64,000 bases of DNA, from assembly GCF_025919725.1 (NCBI RefSeq), contig NZ_CP081495.1, positions 1,550,001-1,614,000 of the forward strand, written 5' to 3'. Shown here piece after piece: positions 18,546 through 26,485 of this stretch (its first letter is position 1; each line of letters opens with the position of its first letter). The notes under the pieces are model-generated. The model was not told the origin of the DNA and did not search any database. It worked only from the letters and a program-made list of their open reading frames with translations. The position numbers were made by a program, and so were the translations under genes. This stretch comes from Flavobacterium agricola. Its GTDB lineage: Bacteria; Bacteroidota; Bacteroidia; Flavobacteriales; Flavobacteriaceae.

Positions 18546-18599
18546 ATTCATTTTAATTCGGAAGTAAAACCTTATAAAAATAATTTCGTCTTAAAATTG

Positions 18600-18607
18600 T
18601 ACTTTTG
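18600..18607 (+). promoter_or_regulatory. Candidate -7 element of truC
   Basis: TACTTTTG matches TAnnTTTG and ends four bases before the ATG at 18612, so transcription would start at or beside the start codon. Confidence 0.5.
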
Positions 18608-18611
18608 CGCA

Positions 18612-19298
18612 ATGTTAGAAATTTTATATCAAGACGAATATCTTGTAGCCATAAACAAACCACACGATTTACTGGTACATCAAAGCCCAATTGCTCGAGA
18701 TGCAAGTGAATTTGCCATTCAGTTATTACGCGATCAAATTCAGCAAAAAGTTTATCCGGTTCATCGTTTAGACAGAAAAACTTCTGGCGTTTTATTATTT
18801 GCTTTAGATAAAGAAACAAACAAAAACTTAACCCAGCAATTTACCGACAAAACCATTACAAAAACTTATTGGGCTATTTTACGTGGATTTGCTCCGCAAG
18901 AAATGCGCATTGATTATGCCTTGTTTAACGATGCTGGAATTGAACAAGATGCGGTAACACAATTTAAAACCTTACAAACTGCCGAAATACAATTGCCCTT
19001 TGGCAAACACCAGACTTCAAGATACAGCTTGGTAGAAGCTAAGCCCGAAACAGGGCGCATGCATCAACTTCGTAAACATTTTGCGCACATTATGCATCCT
19101 ATTTTGGGTGACAGACCGCATGGTTGTAACAAGCAAAACAAATTGTGGTTAGAAACCCATAATATGAATACCATGCTATTACATGCAAAAACGCTACAAT
19201 TTCAGCATCCAAAATTAAATACCTTAATAACAATTGAAGCAAATCTTTCGGATGAATTTAATCGCGTTGCCAAAATATTAGATTTTAATCTACCTTAA
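18612..19298 (+). CDS. truC: tRNA pseudouridine synthase, TruC-like
   Basis: This RluA-superfamily enzyme of 228 residues converts uridine to pseudouridine. The catalytic motif is P-V-H-R-L-D-R-K-T-S-G-V, with the nucleophilic aspartate in HRLDRKTSG. QTSRYSLVEAKPETGRMHQLRKHFAHIMHPILGDRPHGC follows in pieces. The HPILGDRPHG ending with a short insert and no S4 domain is the TruC arrangement (U65 of tRNA) rather than RluC/D. The ATG at 18612 (MLEILYQDEYLVAINKP) is preferred over 18597, because the promoter element would otherwise lie within the gene. Confidence 0.87.
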   Translation: MLEILYQDEYLVAINKPHDLLVHQSPIARDASEFAIQLLRDQIQQKVYPVHRLDRKTSGVLLFALDKETNKNLTQQFTDKTITKTYWAILRGFAPQEMRIDYALFNDAGIEQDAVTQFKTLQTAEIQLPFGKHQTSRYSLVEAKPETGRMHQLRKHFAHIMHPILGDRPHGCNKQNKLWLETHNMNTMLLHAKTLQFQHPKLNTLITIEANLSDEFNRVAKILDFNLP

Positions 19299-20444
19299 TT
19301 AAAAAATAAAAGCAGTAGAAAGTTGTAATCGGGCAGATTCGAAAGTTGTAGAAACTTGATATCGATCTACAAATCCATACGTAAAATCGAATCCTGTTTT
19401 AAAATAAGAAGTTGGTTGATAAATGGTATTTATACCAAAATGTTGAATGGTTTTGTACTGATTTTTCTCCATATATTTTCCTTTACCTACATTAGAATAG
19501 CTGTAAAACAAAACGGAGCTCCATCGGTTATTCCACCAATGCTCATAAGCTGCAACCCCCGAATAAACGGGTAGTTTTTGCAATCGGGTTGGATTATTAG
19601 GATCTACAACCGCATCATAACCTTCTTCCCAAAATGAAATTACATTGGTTGCAATACCAGACCCGGCTGCGGCAACCAATTTAAAATTACTTAATGCATT
19701 GGTATATAAAAGCGAAGATGCGTGTATACCGTACCCCAAAGTTGTTTGCATTTTTTGCATATCATTGCTCAAGTTTAAATTACGCTTATAACTTATCGGG
19801 CTTAAAATAGCTGCCCCGCGAATGTAACTTTTAGCTCCGTATTTAAAAGCTCCAACAACATTCGGGAAAATTTGATTTTTTTTCCACATAAAATCATTTT
19901 CGGGTAAAGTAAGGCTGGGCGTATTGGGATCTTCTAATGAAAAAGCATATTCTATTTTGCTGCTTATTTTTTCTAAGTATTTAATCTGGATTCTTCTTGC
20001 ATATAATGCAGCATTTGGGCCATTAAAATCTAATAAATTGGGCCACGTTCCTAAATCGTTTAAAGTACTCCAATCTTGGCCAATTAACCAATTTTTGTAC
20101 GTTAAGTAAATTTTACGAAGATTAAATTGCGTTTGGTTATTGGGTCCGATAAAATTAAACTCAACATAACCACGTAAACCGGCATCATTATTATTTATGC
20201 CCACGCCAACTAACGTTTGACGCATGGTAATATAGGTATTATAATCGGTTTGGTTAGATTCCATATAAGTTGGATAATATCCATCTATATACGTAAGCTT
20301 TTTATTATCAACAATAACGTCCGCCTGAACATAGCCTGAAAAATCCAAGCTCCACGGAGAATCGTTATGAGGTTTAAAGACAAGGCGTTGTCCATTACAA
20401 TAAATACAAATTAAAAATAAGCTAGTTGTTAAAAAATTCTTCAT
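19299..20444 (-). CDS. DcaP-like outer-membrane porin
   Basis: This 381-residue protein has a signal peptide (LFLICIYCNG) followed by a beta-barrel rich in alternating aromatic strands and ending in phenylalanine (LQLSTAFIF), the outer-membrane C-terminal signature. DFSGYVQADVIVD, LVGVGINNNDAGLRGYVEFNF, LRKIYLTYKNWLIGQDWSTL and NAALYARRIQIKY fit the DcaP/trimeric porin type. It likely forms a channel for small anionic solutes; the substrate is unknown. Its stop abuts the truC stop. No operon partner is on this strand. Confidence 0.78.
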   Translation of the reverse strand: MKNFLTTSLFLICIYCNGQRLVFKPHNDSPWSLDFSGYVQADVIVDNKKLTYIDGYYPTYMESNQTDYNTYITMRQTLVGVGINNNDAGLRGYVEFNFIGPNNQTQFNLRKIYLTYKNWLIGQDWSTLNDLGTWPNLLDFNGPNAALYARRIQIKYLEKISSKIEYAFSLEDPNTPSLTLPENDFMWKKNQIFPNVVGAFKYGAKSYIRGAAILSPISYKRNLNLSNDMQKMQTTLGYGIHASSLLYTNALSNFKLVAAAGSGIATNVISFWEEGYDAVVDPNNPTRLQKLPVYSGVAAYEHWWNNRWSSVLFYSYSNVGKGKYMEKNQYKTIQHFGINTIYQPTSYFKTGFDFTYGFVDRYQVSTTFESARLQLSTAFIF

Positions 20445-20635
20445 TATTCATTTCATTTTTCCTCCTACAACCAAAATAAATGGTTATTAATAGCTACTTG
20501 ACTATAACATTTCATCTTTAAGTTCAAACTTCGTTATAATTATTTAACACAATTTTATGCTTTTAGTGCTTTTTTTTAGTACTTTAGTGATGCTAAGCTT
20601 TACATCAAAAACTTTTCTATAAAAACTTGTTTATT

Positions 20636-20869
20636 ATGAGCCATCAAATTACACATTTAACCGTTAGTCAAAAAAATGACGAATTCACTTCTTTTTGTGC
20701 TACAACATTAGCTTACAATGCGCGTTATATTCTGGAAACGAATGCTACGCAAAAGCAAATGAAAAGTGATTTACATATAAACAATTGGACAAGAAACAAT
20801 TGGGATATAACCTTACAAATTATGCAACAAAAAAGAGATTATTTTGACCGTGAAAACGAGGCAAAATAA
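20636..20869 (+). CDS. Hypothetical small protein (77 aa)
   Basis: I do not recognise this 77-residue protein. It is hydrophilic, with no membrane segment or signal peptide, and ends in a charged stretch (QQKRDYFDRENEAK). The ATG at 20636 (MSHQITHL) is preferred to the TTG at 20627. It lies just upstream of the ion channel but is separated by a promoter-like element, so it is probably independent. Confidence 0.55.
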   Translation: MSHQITHLTVSQKNDEFTSFCATTLAYNARYILETNATQKQMKSDLHINNWTRNNWDITLQIMQQKRDYFDRENEAK

Positions 20870-20934
20870 CAAGTTGCGCTAAATACCCAGTTGTATTTCT
20901 ATTTTTAAATCTCATTTTATCGCTACAAAATTAG

Positions 20935-20942
20935 TATTTTTG
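20935..20942 (+). promoter_or_regulatory. Candidate -7 element ahead of the ion channel
   Basis: TATTTTTG at 20935-20942 gives a leader of about 80 bases, which contains the hairpin TTACAAC/GTTGTAA (20971-20996). Confidence 0.4.
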
Positions 20943-21027
20943 TTTCACTCAAAACCTAATTAAAATCATATTACAACCAACTGCGTTTTGTTGTAAAAAT
21001 TGTTTTAGCGCATTTAATATTTACAAG

Positions 21028-21741
21028 ATGATAAAATTCGATTCGGTCAAGCTAGCTATTATTAAAAAAGACGTTTACAGTCTTTTACATGTAATTATAT
21101 TAATTCTATCGCTTTTTCTTATCATAAGCATTTCGTACGACACGTTTACCAATGTGCCTTTTCAACAAGAAAGTTCGTATTTAAAAATTCAGCTTTGGAT
21201 TTGTCTTTTTTTTCTATTCGACTTTTTTTTAGAATTAATTTTTACCCAACACAAGCTTGCTTATCTTAAATCGCATTTTATATTCTTCTTCATATCAATT
21301 CCTTATTTAAGCATAATTGATGCTTATCATATTGAACTAAGTAATGAAGCTGCGTATTTTATACGTTTTATTCCGTTAGTTCGCGGTGGTTATGCGTTAG
21401 CCATTATTGTTGGCCGTTTTACAAAAAGTAAAGTTACCAGCTTATTTGTATCGTATTTAACCATGTTATTGGCTACGGTTTATTTTGCCAGTTTACTATT
21501 TTTTGTAATGGAACACAATGTAAATCCGGCTGTTGTAAACTACACCGATTCATTATGGTGGGCGTTTATGAATGTTACCACGGTTGGTTCTAACATATAT
21601 GCAGTTACCGCTGTAGGCCGAATTTTATCGGTTATTTTACCTTCGTTAGGAATGATGATGTTCCCGATATTTACGGTTTATATGACCAATGAAGTACAAC
21701 GCGTGAATAAAAAAACTCCAAAAACACCTCAAAATCAATAA
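21028..21741 (+). CDS. Ion transporter (K+-channel-like), atypical filter
   Basis: This 237-residue inner-membrane protein resembles six-helix voltage-gated-type channels. It has hydrophobic segments at about residues 15-32, 54-70, 78-96, 117-135 (S4-like, few arginines: FIRFIPLVRGGYALAIIVGRF) and 145-160. These are followed by the pore segment SLWWAFMNVTTVGSN and the last helix ILPSLGMMMFPIFTVYM. The pore helix W-W-A-F-M and T-T-V-G are channel-like, but the K+ signature TVGYGD is replaced by TVGSNI. It may therefore conduct other ions or be gated differently. It is seven bases upstream of the DUF2200 gene. Confidence 0.8.
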   Translation: MIKFDSVKLAIIKKDVYSLLHVIILILSLFLIISISYDTFTNVPFQQESSYLKIQLWICLFFLFDFFLELIFTQHKLAYLKSHFIFFFISIPYLSIIDAYHIELSNEAAYFIRFIPLVRGGYALAIIVGRFTKSKVTSLFVSYLTMLLATVYFASLLFFVMEHNVNPAVVNYTDSLWWAFMNVTTVGSNIYAVTAVGRILSVILPSLGMMMFPIFTVYMTNEVQRVNKKTPKTPQNQ

Positions 21742-21747
21742 GTAAAA

Positions 21748-22098
21748 ATGAAAAACGATCGTGTTTTTAAAATGAAATTCTCCGGAGTTTATCCGCATTA
21801 TGTTAAAAAAGTAGAAAGTAAAGGAAGAACCGTTGCTGAACTTCATGAAGTTATTTTTTGGTTAACGGGGTACAGCGAGCAACAATTTCAAGAAATTTTA
21901 ACGAACGAAACCAATTTTGAAACTTTTTTTAACCAAGCACCTTTACTAAACCCCAATGTTAATAAAATTAAAGGTGTAATTTGTGGTTATCGCGTAGAAG
22001 AAATTGAAGATTCGCTGATGCAAAAAATTCGTTATTTAGATAAGCTTGTTGACGAACTTGCAAAAGGCAAGAAAATGGAAAAAATTTTACGTGACTAA
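21748..22098 (+). CDS. DUF2200-family protein
   Basis: This 116-residue protein is of unknown function. FSGVYPHYVKKVESKGRT, WLTGYSEQ, NFETFFNQAPLLNPN, GVICGYRVEEIEDSLMQKIRYLDKLVDELAKGKKMEKILR are the highly conserved DUF2200 blocks (given here in parts). It is cytoplasmic. It sits in line with the channel gene upstream and the small membrane protein gene downstream. No catalytic motif is apparent. Confidence 0.85.
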   Translation: MKNDRVFKMKFSGVYPHYVKKVESKGRTVAELHEVIFWLTGYSEQQFQEILTNETNFETFFNQAPLLNPNVNKIKGVICGYRVEEIEDSLMQKIRYLDKLVDELAKGKKMEKILRD

Positions 22099-22120
22099 TT
22101 ACTTTCAACCACTATTTATC

Positions 22121-22249
22121 ATGACCAAAAAAACAATACAACCTAAAATGATTTTATATACCGTTTTAATTTTAGCTGTTTTAGCATTTATTATGTATAA
22201 AATAGCCCATTACATAGGCATTTTCGAAGCTCAAAATAGCGCCTTATAA
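22121..22249 (+). CDS. Small single-pass membrane protein (42 aa)
   Basis: This short frame starts at ATG 22121, 22 bases after the DUF2200 stop. It encodes a basic N-terminus (MTKKTIQPK), one hydrophobic helix (MILYTVLILAVLAFIMYKIAHYIG) and a short tail. The size and composition are typical of bacterial membrane microproteins. It could be co-transcribed with the DUF2200 gene. There is no homology evidence, so the coding status is moderate. Confidence 0.45.
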   Translation: MTKKTIQPKMILYTVLILAVLAFIMYKIAHYIGIFEAQNSAL

Positions 22250-22250
22250 C

Positions 22251-22739
22251 TTAAAAATCATTTTTTACTTTAGCACCATATTTTGCTCGCAAAGCTGTTA
22301 ACTTAGGACTTATATAAGCTGTACAAAAAGGTGCTTTTTTATTTTTTAAATAATAATTTAACTGCATTTCTTTATTCTGTGTAAAACCAACAAACTTTAA
22401 ATTTAAGGTTATGTAATTTTGTAAATCTTGTTTTTTTAATTCTTCTAAAATTGTCGCAATTCGTTTTTCATCGTCCGAATTAAAATAATATACAGCCGAG
22501 CGGTATTTGCCACGCATGCTATGTTGTTTTGTACTGCTGTGCGTTAGTAAATGAATTGCAATTAAATCAGCCAACAAAATGGTTTCGTTATAATGTACAA
22601 TCATAGCTTCTGATGGATAATTGTACGGCGGTTCGCTGTCAATCCATCCTTGTTCTACTTTCTCAACTCCGTGTAAAGACTGAAAAACAGCTTCGGTACA
22701 CCAATGGCATCCTCCACCAAATCCAATTTTATTATTCAT
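22251..22739 (-). CDS. msrA: Peptide-methionine (S)-S-oxide reductase
   Basis: This 162-residue repair enzyme reduces methionine sulfoxide in proteins. The catalytic cysteine is in GFGGGCHWCTEAVF at the N-terminus (the family norm is GCFWC), followed by GVEKVEQGWIDS, LLTHSSTKQHSM and GKYRSAVYYF. A frame extends upstream to 22898, but it is rejected because the family N-terminus begins at M-N-N-K-I-G-F (ATG at 22739). This is a shorter Bacteroidota-type MsrA with no MsrB fusion. It is divergent from the deacetylase gene across a 112-base gap. Confidence 0.88.
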   Translation of the reverse strand: MNNKIGFGGGCHWCTEAVFQSLHGVEKVEQGWIDSEPPYNYPSEAMIVHYNETILLADLIAIHLLTHSSTKQHSMRGKYRSAVYYFNSDDEKRIATILEELKKQDLQNYITLNLKFVGFTQNKEMQLNYYLKNKKAPFCTAYISPKLTALRAKYGAKVKNDF

Positions 22740-22851
22740 TTTTTGATTTATAGTCGTTTTTTGATTTAATACCTGACAAATTTGTACTTGAACCACAAAC
22801 AATCGCATTAAAAATAGTACTTTTAAAGTTGAATTTATAAACACAATAAAA

Positions 22852-23565
22852 ATGAGTGCTTTACCCATTTTAATGTACCACAACTTGGTTGCTACCAATC
22901 AGAAATCGAAAGGTTTAAGCCTTTCGGCAGAAAAACTAGAAAAACAATTGCAATTTTTACACGCTGCACAATATACCACGTACCATTTAGCTGAGTTACA
23001 AAATCAAACTAAAATAGCGCCTAAAAGCGTGGTTTTAACTTTTGATGATGTTACACGAAATCAATTGCAATACGCGGTGCCGTTGCTTGTAAAATACAAC
23101 ATGAAAGCTACTTTTTTTATTCCGTTTCAATACGTGGGTGGTTTTGATGGTTGGAATGCAGGTACCGAAGCAATTATGTCGGTATCAGATTTACAAAATT
23201 TACCAAAAAATATAGAATTGGGTTACCATTCGTTTGCGCATGCAAATTTTGCTCAAATAGATGCTCAAGCCATGCAAACGGATTTTAATTTAAGCGAGCA
23301 GTTTATTACAGAAAACAAGTTAGATGTTTATCCGGCTTTTGCATATCCGTATGGAAAATATCCCAAAAAAAAGGAAGAAGAAAAACAGCAGTTTTTTAAA
23401 CTTTTAAACCAAAACAAAATGCAATTTGGTTTGCGAATTGGCAATCGCGTTAATCAGTTTCCGTTTAAAAATCCTTACGAAATTTTACGAATTGATATAA
23501 AAGGAGAAGATTCGCTTTTAAAATTTAAGCTAAAACTGAAATTCGGCAAATTGCGTTTGTTTTAG
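22852..23565 (+). CDS. Polysaccharide deacetylase family protein
   Basis: This 237-residue NodB-fold enzyme opens with LPILMYHNLV. The catalytic aspartates are in VVLTFDDVT (about residues 62-68), the metal histidines are in GYHSFAHAN, and the last motif FAYPYGKY closes the active site. TFDDV replaces the usual TFDDG. Such enzymes remove N-acetyl or O-acetyl groups from polysaccharides or peptidoglycan. There is no obvious signal peptide, which hints at a cytoplasmic or non-classically exported enzyme. It is followed by an unusual GC-rich intergenic region. Confidence 0.85.
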   Translation: MSALPILMYHNLVATNQKSKGLSLSAEKLEKQLQFLHAAQYTTYHLAELQNQTKIAPKSVVLTFDDVTRNQLQYAVPLLVKYNMKATFFIPFQYVGGFDGWNAGTEAIMSVSDLQNLPKNIELGYHSFAHANFAQIDAQAMQTDFNLSEQFITENKLDVYPAFAYPYGKYPKKKEEEKQQFFKLLNQNKMQFGLRIGNRVNQFPFKNPYEILRIDIKGEDSLLKFKLKLKFGKLRLF

Positions 23566-23700
23566 CTTTGGCGCAGCTGCGTTAGGGATTGCAGCGGTTG
23601 TTTGAGCATGTTACGCCTTTTTTGGTGTAACTGCGAGTGCAAAAAGCCCGCCGTGGGTTGCCCAACAAGCAACCTGCGGAACGCCCAACCACAGATTATG
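23566..23700. other. GC-rich structured intergenic island
   Basis: The 135 bases after the deacetylase gene are clearly richer in G and C than their surroundings. They contain two good hairpins: GTTACGCC / GGTGTAAC around T6 (23610-23631), and GGTTGC / GCAACC around a 7-base loop (23656-23674). The second is nested in an imperfect GTGGGTTG / CAACCAC pairing (23653-23692). There is no open frame. It could be a structured RNA, a degenerate intergenic repeat or a complex terminator; the strand is not determinable. Confidence 0.4.
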
Positions 23701-23791
23701 AATTAAGCAATAAATTGCTTTTTAAGTATTTTTTTGCTGTTTTTAAGCTGGGGTTTATAGTAAAAATTTAGAATAGATATATATTTTACGC

Positions 23792-23799
23792 TATCTTTG
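23792..23799 (+). promoter_or_regulatory. -7 element of the transketolase operon
   Basis: TATCTTTG at 23792-23799 matches TAnnTTTG, 25 bases ahead of the ATG. Confidence 0.55.
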
Positions 23800-23824
23800 C
23801 TAGCGTTTAACTAGTACACAATTT

Positions 23825-24673
23825 ATGAAACCAAACACGCAACAACTAAACGATTTAACAATACAAGTTCGAAGAGATATTCTTCGTATGGTACATGCTG
23901 TAAGTTCTGGACATCCTGGAGGTTCTTTGGGTTGTGCTGAGTTTTTAGTAGCCTTATATCAAAACATCATGGACCGTAAAGAAGGTTTTGATATGCATGG
24001 AACAAATGAAGATTTGTTCTTTTTATCAAACGGACATATTTCGCCGGTTCTTTATAGTGTTTTAGCACGTTCGGGCTATTTTCCGGTGGCAGAATTGGCT
24101 ACTTTTAGAAAATTAAACACACGCTTACAAGGGCATCCAACTACGCACGAAGGTTTACCAGGCATCAGAATGGCTTCTGGTTCTTTAGGACAAGGCATGT
24201 CGGTTGCAATTGGTGCAGCTCAAGCTAAAAAATTAAATGGTGATACGCATACCGTTTTTTCGTTACATGGTGACGGAGAATTACAAGAAGGACAAATTTG
24301 GGAAGCGGCTATGTATGCAGCTGCTAAAAATGTAGATAATTATATTGCTACTATTGACCTAAACGGTAAGCAAATTGACGGACCAACGGACGAAGTTTTA
24401 AATATGGGATCGTTAAAAGCAAAATTTGATGCTTTTGGATGGGATGTTTTAGAAATTAAAGAAGGAAATAATGTGGAAGCTATTTTAAACGGAATGGCTG
24501 ATGCTAAATCTCGTTTAGGTAAAGGAAAACCTGTTTGTGTTTTACTTTATACTGAAATGGGTAACGGGGTTGATTTTATGATGCACACGCATGCATGGCA
24601 CGGTAAAGCGCCAAATGATACACAATTAGAAGCTGCATTGGCTCAAAACCCAGTTACTTTAGGAGATTATTAA
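23825..24673 (+). CDS. Transketolase, N-terminal subunit
   Basis: This 282-residue subunit carries the thiamine-diphosphate-binding half of a split transketolase. Motifs are HAVSSGHPGGSLGCAEFLV, FFLSNGHISPVLYSVLA, GLPGIRMASGSLGQGMSVAIG and GDGELQEGQIWEAAMYA, the GDG...N motif that binds the cofactor. With the following gene it transfers two-carbon units in the pentose phosphate pathway. Split transketolases are frequent in Bacteroidota. The two genes are 24 bases apart and share one promoter and one terminator. Confidence 0.95.
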   Translation: MKPNTQQLNDLTIQVRRDILRMVHAVSSGHPGGSLGCAEFLVALYQNIMDRKEGFDMHGTNEDLFFLSNGHISPVLYSVLARSGYFPVAELATFRKLNTRLQGHPTTHEGLPGIRMASGSLGQGMSVAIGAAQAKKLNGDTHTVFSLHGDGELQEGQIWEAAMYAAAKNVDNYIATIDLNGKQIDGPTDEVLNMGSLKAKFDAFGWDVLEIKEGNNVEAILNGMADAKSRLGKGKPVCVLLYTEMGNGVDFMMHTHAWHGKAPNDTQLEAALAQNPVTLGDY

Positions 24674-24697
24674 TAGCTTATTTTGATTTAAAAGACC

Positions 24698-25654
24698 ATG
24701 AAAAAATATACAAATACAGGAAATAAAGATACGCGTTCTGGTTTTGGTGCAGGTTTAACCGAGCTAGGACAAAAAAACGAAAATGTTGTTGCACTTTGTG
24801 CCGATTTAATTGGATCGTTAAAAATGGATGATTTTAAAAAGAATCACCCAGAACGTTTTTTTCAAATCGGTATTGCTGAGGCAAACATGATTGGTATTGC
24901 AGCAGGAATGACCATTGGTGGTAAAATTCCGTTTACCGGAACGTTTGCAAACTTTTCTACCGGACGTGTTTTTGACCAAATTCGTCAATCGGTAGCGTAC
25001 TCAGACAAAAACGTAAAAATTTGCGCTTCGCACGCTGGATTAACTTTAGGTGAAGACGGAGCAACGCACCAAACTTTAGAAGATATTGGTTTAATGAAAA
25101 TGCTACCTGGCATGACGGTAATTAATACTTGCGATTACAACCAAACCAAAGCGGCAACTTTAGCTATTGCAGATTATGTTGGTCCGGTTTATTTACGTTT
25201 TGGTCGTCCATCTGTTCCAAACTTTACACCAGAAAATGGTGAATTTGTAATTGGTAAAGCTGTTTTATTAAACGAAGGTACCGATGTTACTATTATTGCT
25301 ACGGGCCATTTGGTTTGGGAAGCACTAGAAGCTGCAGAAGCTTTAGAAGCAAAAGGCATTTCGGCTGAAGTTATTAACATTCACACCATTAAACCTTTAG
25401 ACGAAGAAGCCATTTTAAAATCGGTTGCCAAAACAGGTTGTGTAGTTACGGCTGAAGAACATAATATGTTAGGTGGTTTAGGTGAAAGCGTTGCAAGAAC
25501 TTTAAGCACAAACAATCCGATTCCTCAAGAATTTGTTGCTGTAAAAGATAGCTTTGGTGAATCTGGAACACCAGATGAATTAATGGAAAAATACGGTTTA
25601 ACCGATAAAGATATTGTTGCTGCTGCTGAAAAAGTAATAGCAAGAAAAAAATAA
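24698..25654 (+). CDS. Transketolase, C-terminal subunit
   Basis: This 318-residue partner of the preceding subunit contains the pyrimidine-binding domain (GFGAGLTELGQ, FQIGIAEANMIGIAAGM with the catalytic glutamate, FANFSTGRVFDQIRQSVAY, SHAGLTLGEDGATHQTLED) and the C-terminal transketolase domain (AEVINIHTIKPLDEEAIL, TAEEHNMLGGLGESVAR). It completes a heteromeric transketolase. It could equally be of the DXP-synthase-like fold family, but the adjacent N-terminal subunit makes transketolase the best call. Confidence 0.95.
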   Translation: MKKYTNTGNKDTRSGFGAGLTELGQKNENVVALCADLIGSLKMDDFKKNHPERFFQIGIAEANMIGIAAGMTIGGKIPFTGTFANFSTGRVFDQIRQSVAYSDKNVKICASHAGLTLGEDGATHQTLEDIGLMKMLPGMTVINTCDYNQTKAATLAIADYVGPVYLRFGRPSVPNFTPENGEFVIGKAVLLNEGTDVTIIATGHLVWEALEAAEALEAKGISAEVINIHTIKPLDEEAILKSVAKTGCVVTAEEHNMLGGLGESVARTLSTNNPIPQEFVAVKDSFGESGTPDELMEKYGLTDKDIVAAAEKVIARKK

Positions 25655-25671
25655 TCTTTAAAATATATATT

Positions 25672-25705
25672 AAAAATCCCGCTGTTTTACAGCGGGATTT
25701 TTTTT
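25672..25705 (+). terminator. Terminator of the transketolase operon
   Basis: The stem AAAATCCCGCTG / CAGCGGGATTTT with a 5-base loop is followed by T8. Confidence 0.9.
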
Positions 25706-25773
25706 GAAAAAAAGAAAATATTTAAATATAATTTTTTAAATTAAACTTAAAACTTTCTCATAATTAGTTAACC

Positions 25774-26436
25774 ATGAAACTTATTGTTTGCTTATTCATT
25801 TCTCTACTATCTTTTGCACAAAATAGTAACGAGAAAGACAAATATGATTTTAATTATTATACCATATATCAGGTAAATTGGGCAGACGGAAGCTCGTTTA
25901 AAAAATTATATTTAAACCATACAACAAATCCCGATTACGTTTTGTACGTAAAAATGACAGATAATTTTAGTATAAAATCTGCAGAACTTTACGATCGTAA
26001 TGTAGCGCAATATTATCGTTTTATTTTTCCTGACAGCACGCAGCTAAAAAATGTAAATGATATTGGTAAATTAATTACCGGATATGAAAAAGGCACAACA
26101 AACTGGGAAGCCATTAAAAATAACAAAAACAGGTATTATAATGCAAAACAAGTTGGTGTTGATGATTATTCGCATATTGAATTAAACTTTTATAAGAATA
26201 AAAAGAAAACGCGATTAGACCATACCATTTATCTTGAAACACAAAATCATCCAACAATTAAAAATCAGTTTTACGCATCGGGTTTAAACTTTTTTTATTA
26301 CAATTTGGCTTTAAACAGCATAAAAACTGACCAGTTTATTACCAAAATATACCGAACGGATGACGAGAAAAAAAGTGCTGAAGAAAATCTTTTACAAATA
26401 AAACCTACTACCGTTACCATTGAATTAACTCCATAA
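25774..26436 (+). CDS. Hypothetical secreted protein
   Basis: This 220-residue protein of unrecognised family begins with a short signal peptide (MKLIVCLFISLLSFAQ) with predicted cleavage after SFA or FAQ. The rest is rich in Lys, Asn, Tyr and Asp, with beta-strand character and no metal or catalytic motif that I can identify. It stands alone, ending in a shared bidirectional terminator. Confidence 0.6.
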   Translation: MKLIVCLFISLLSFAQNSNEKDKYDFNYYTIYQVNWADGSSFKKLYLNHTTNPDYVLYVKMTDNFSIKSAELYDRNVAQYYRFIFPDSTQLKNVNDIGKLITGYEKGTTNWEAIKNNKNRYYNAKQVGVDDYSHIELNFYKNKKKTRLDHTIYLETQNHPTIKNQFYASGLNFFYYNLALNSIKTDQFITKIYRTDDEKKSAEENLLQIKPTTVTIELTP

Positions 26437-26468
26437 AAAAAGCCCAAATTTACATTTGGGATTTTTTA
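26436..26468. terminator. Bidirectional terminator
   Basis: The stem CCCAAAT / ATTTGGG with loop TTAC is flanked by A7 and T6. It serves the secreted-protein gene and the convergent FKBP lipoprotein gene. Confidence 0.8.
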
Positions 26469-26485
26469 ATATTAGTTATTTGCTA

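Noticed and set aside
22740..22898. 53-residue N-terminal extension of msrA
   Set aside because: The family N-terminus starts at ATG 22739; the extension overlaps the divergent deacetylase gene and its promoter region.
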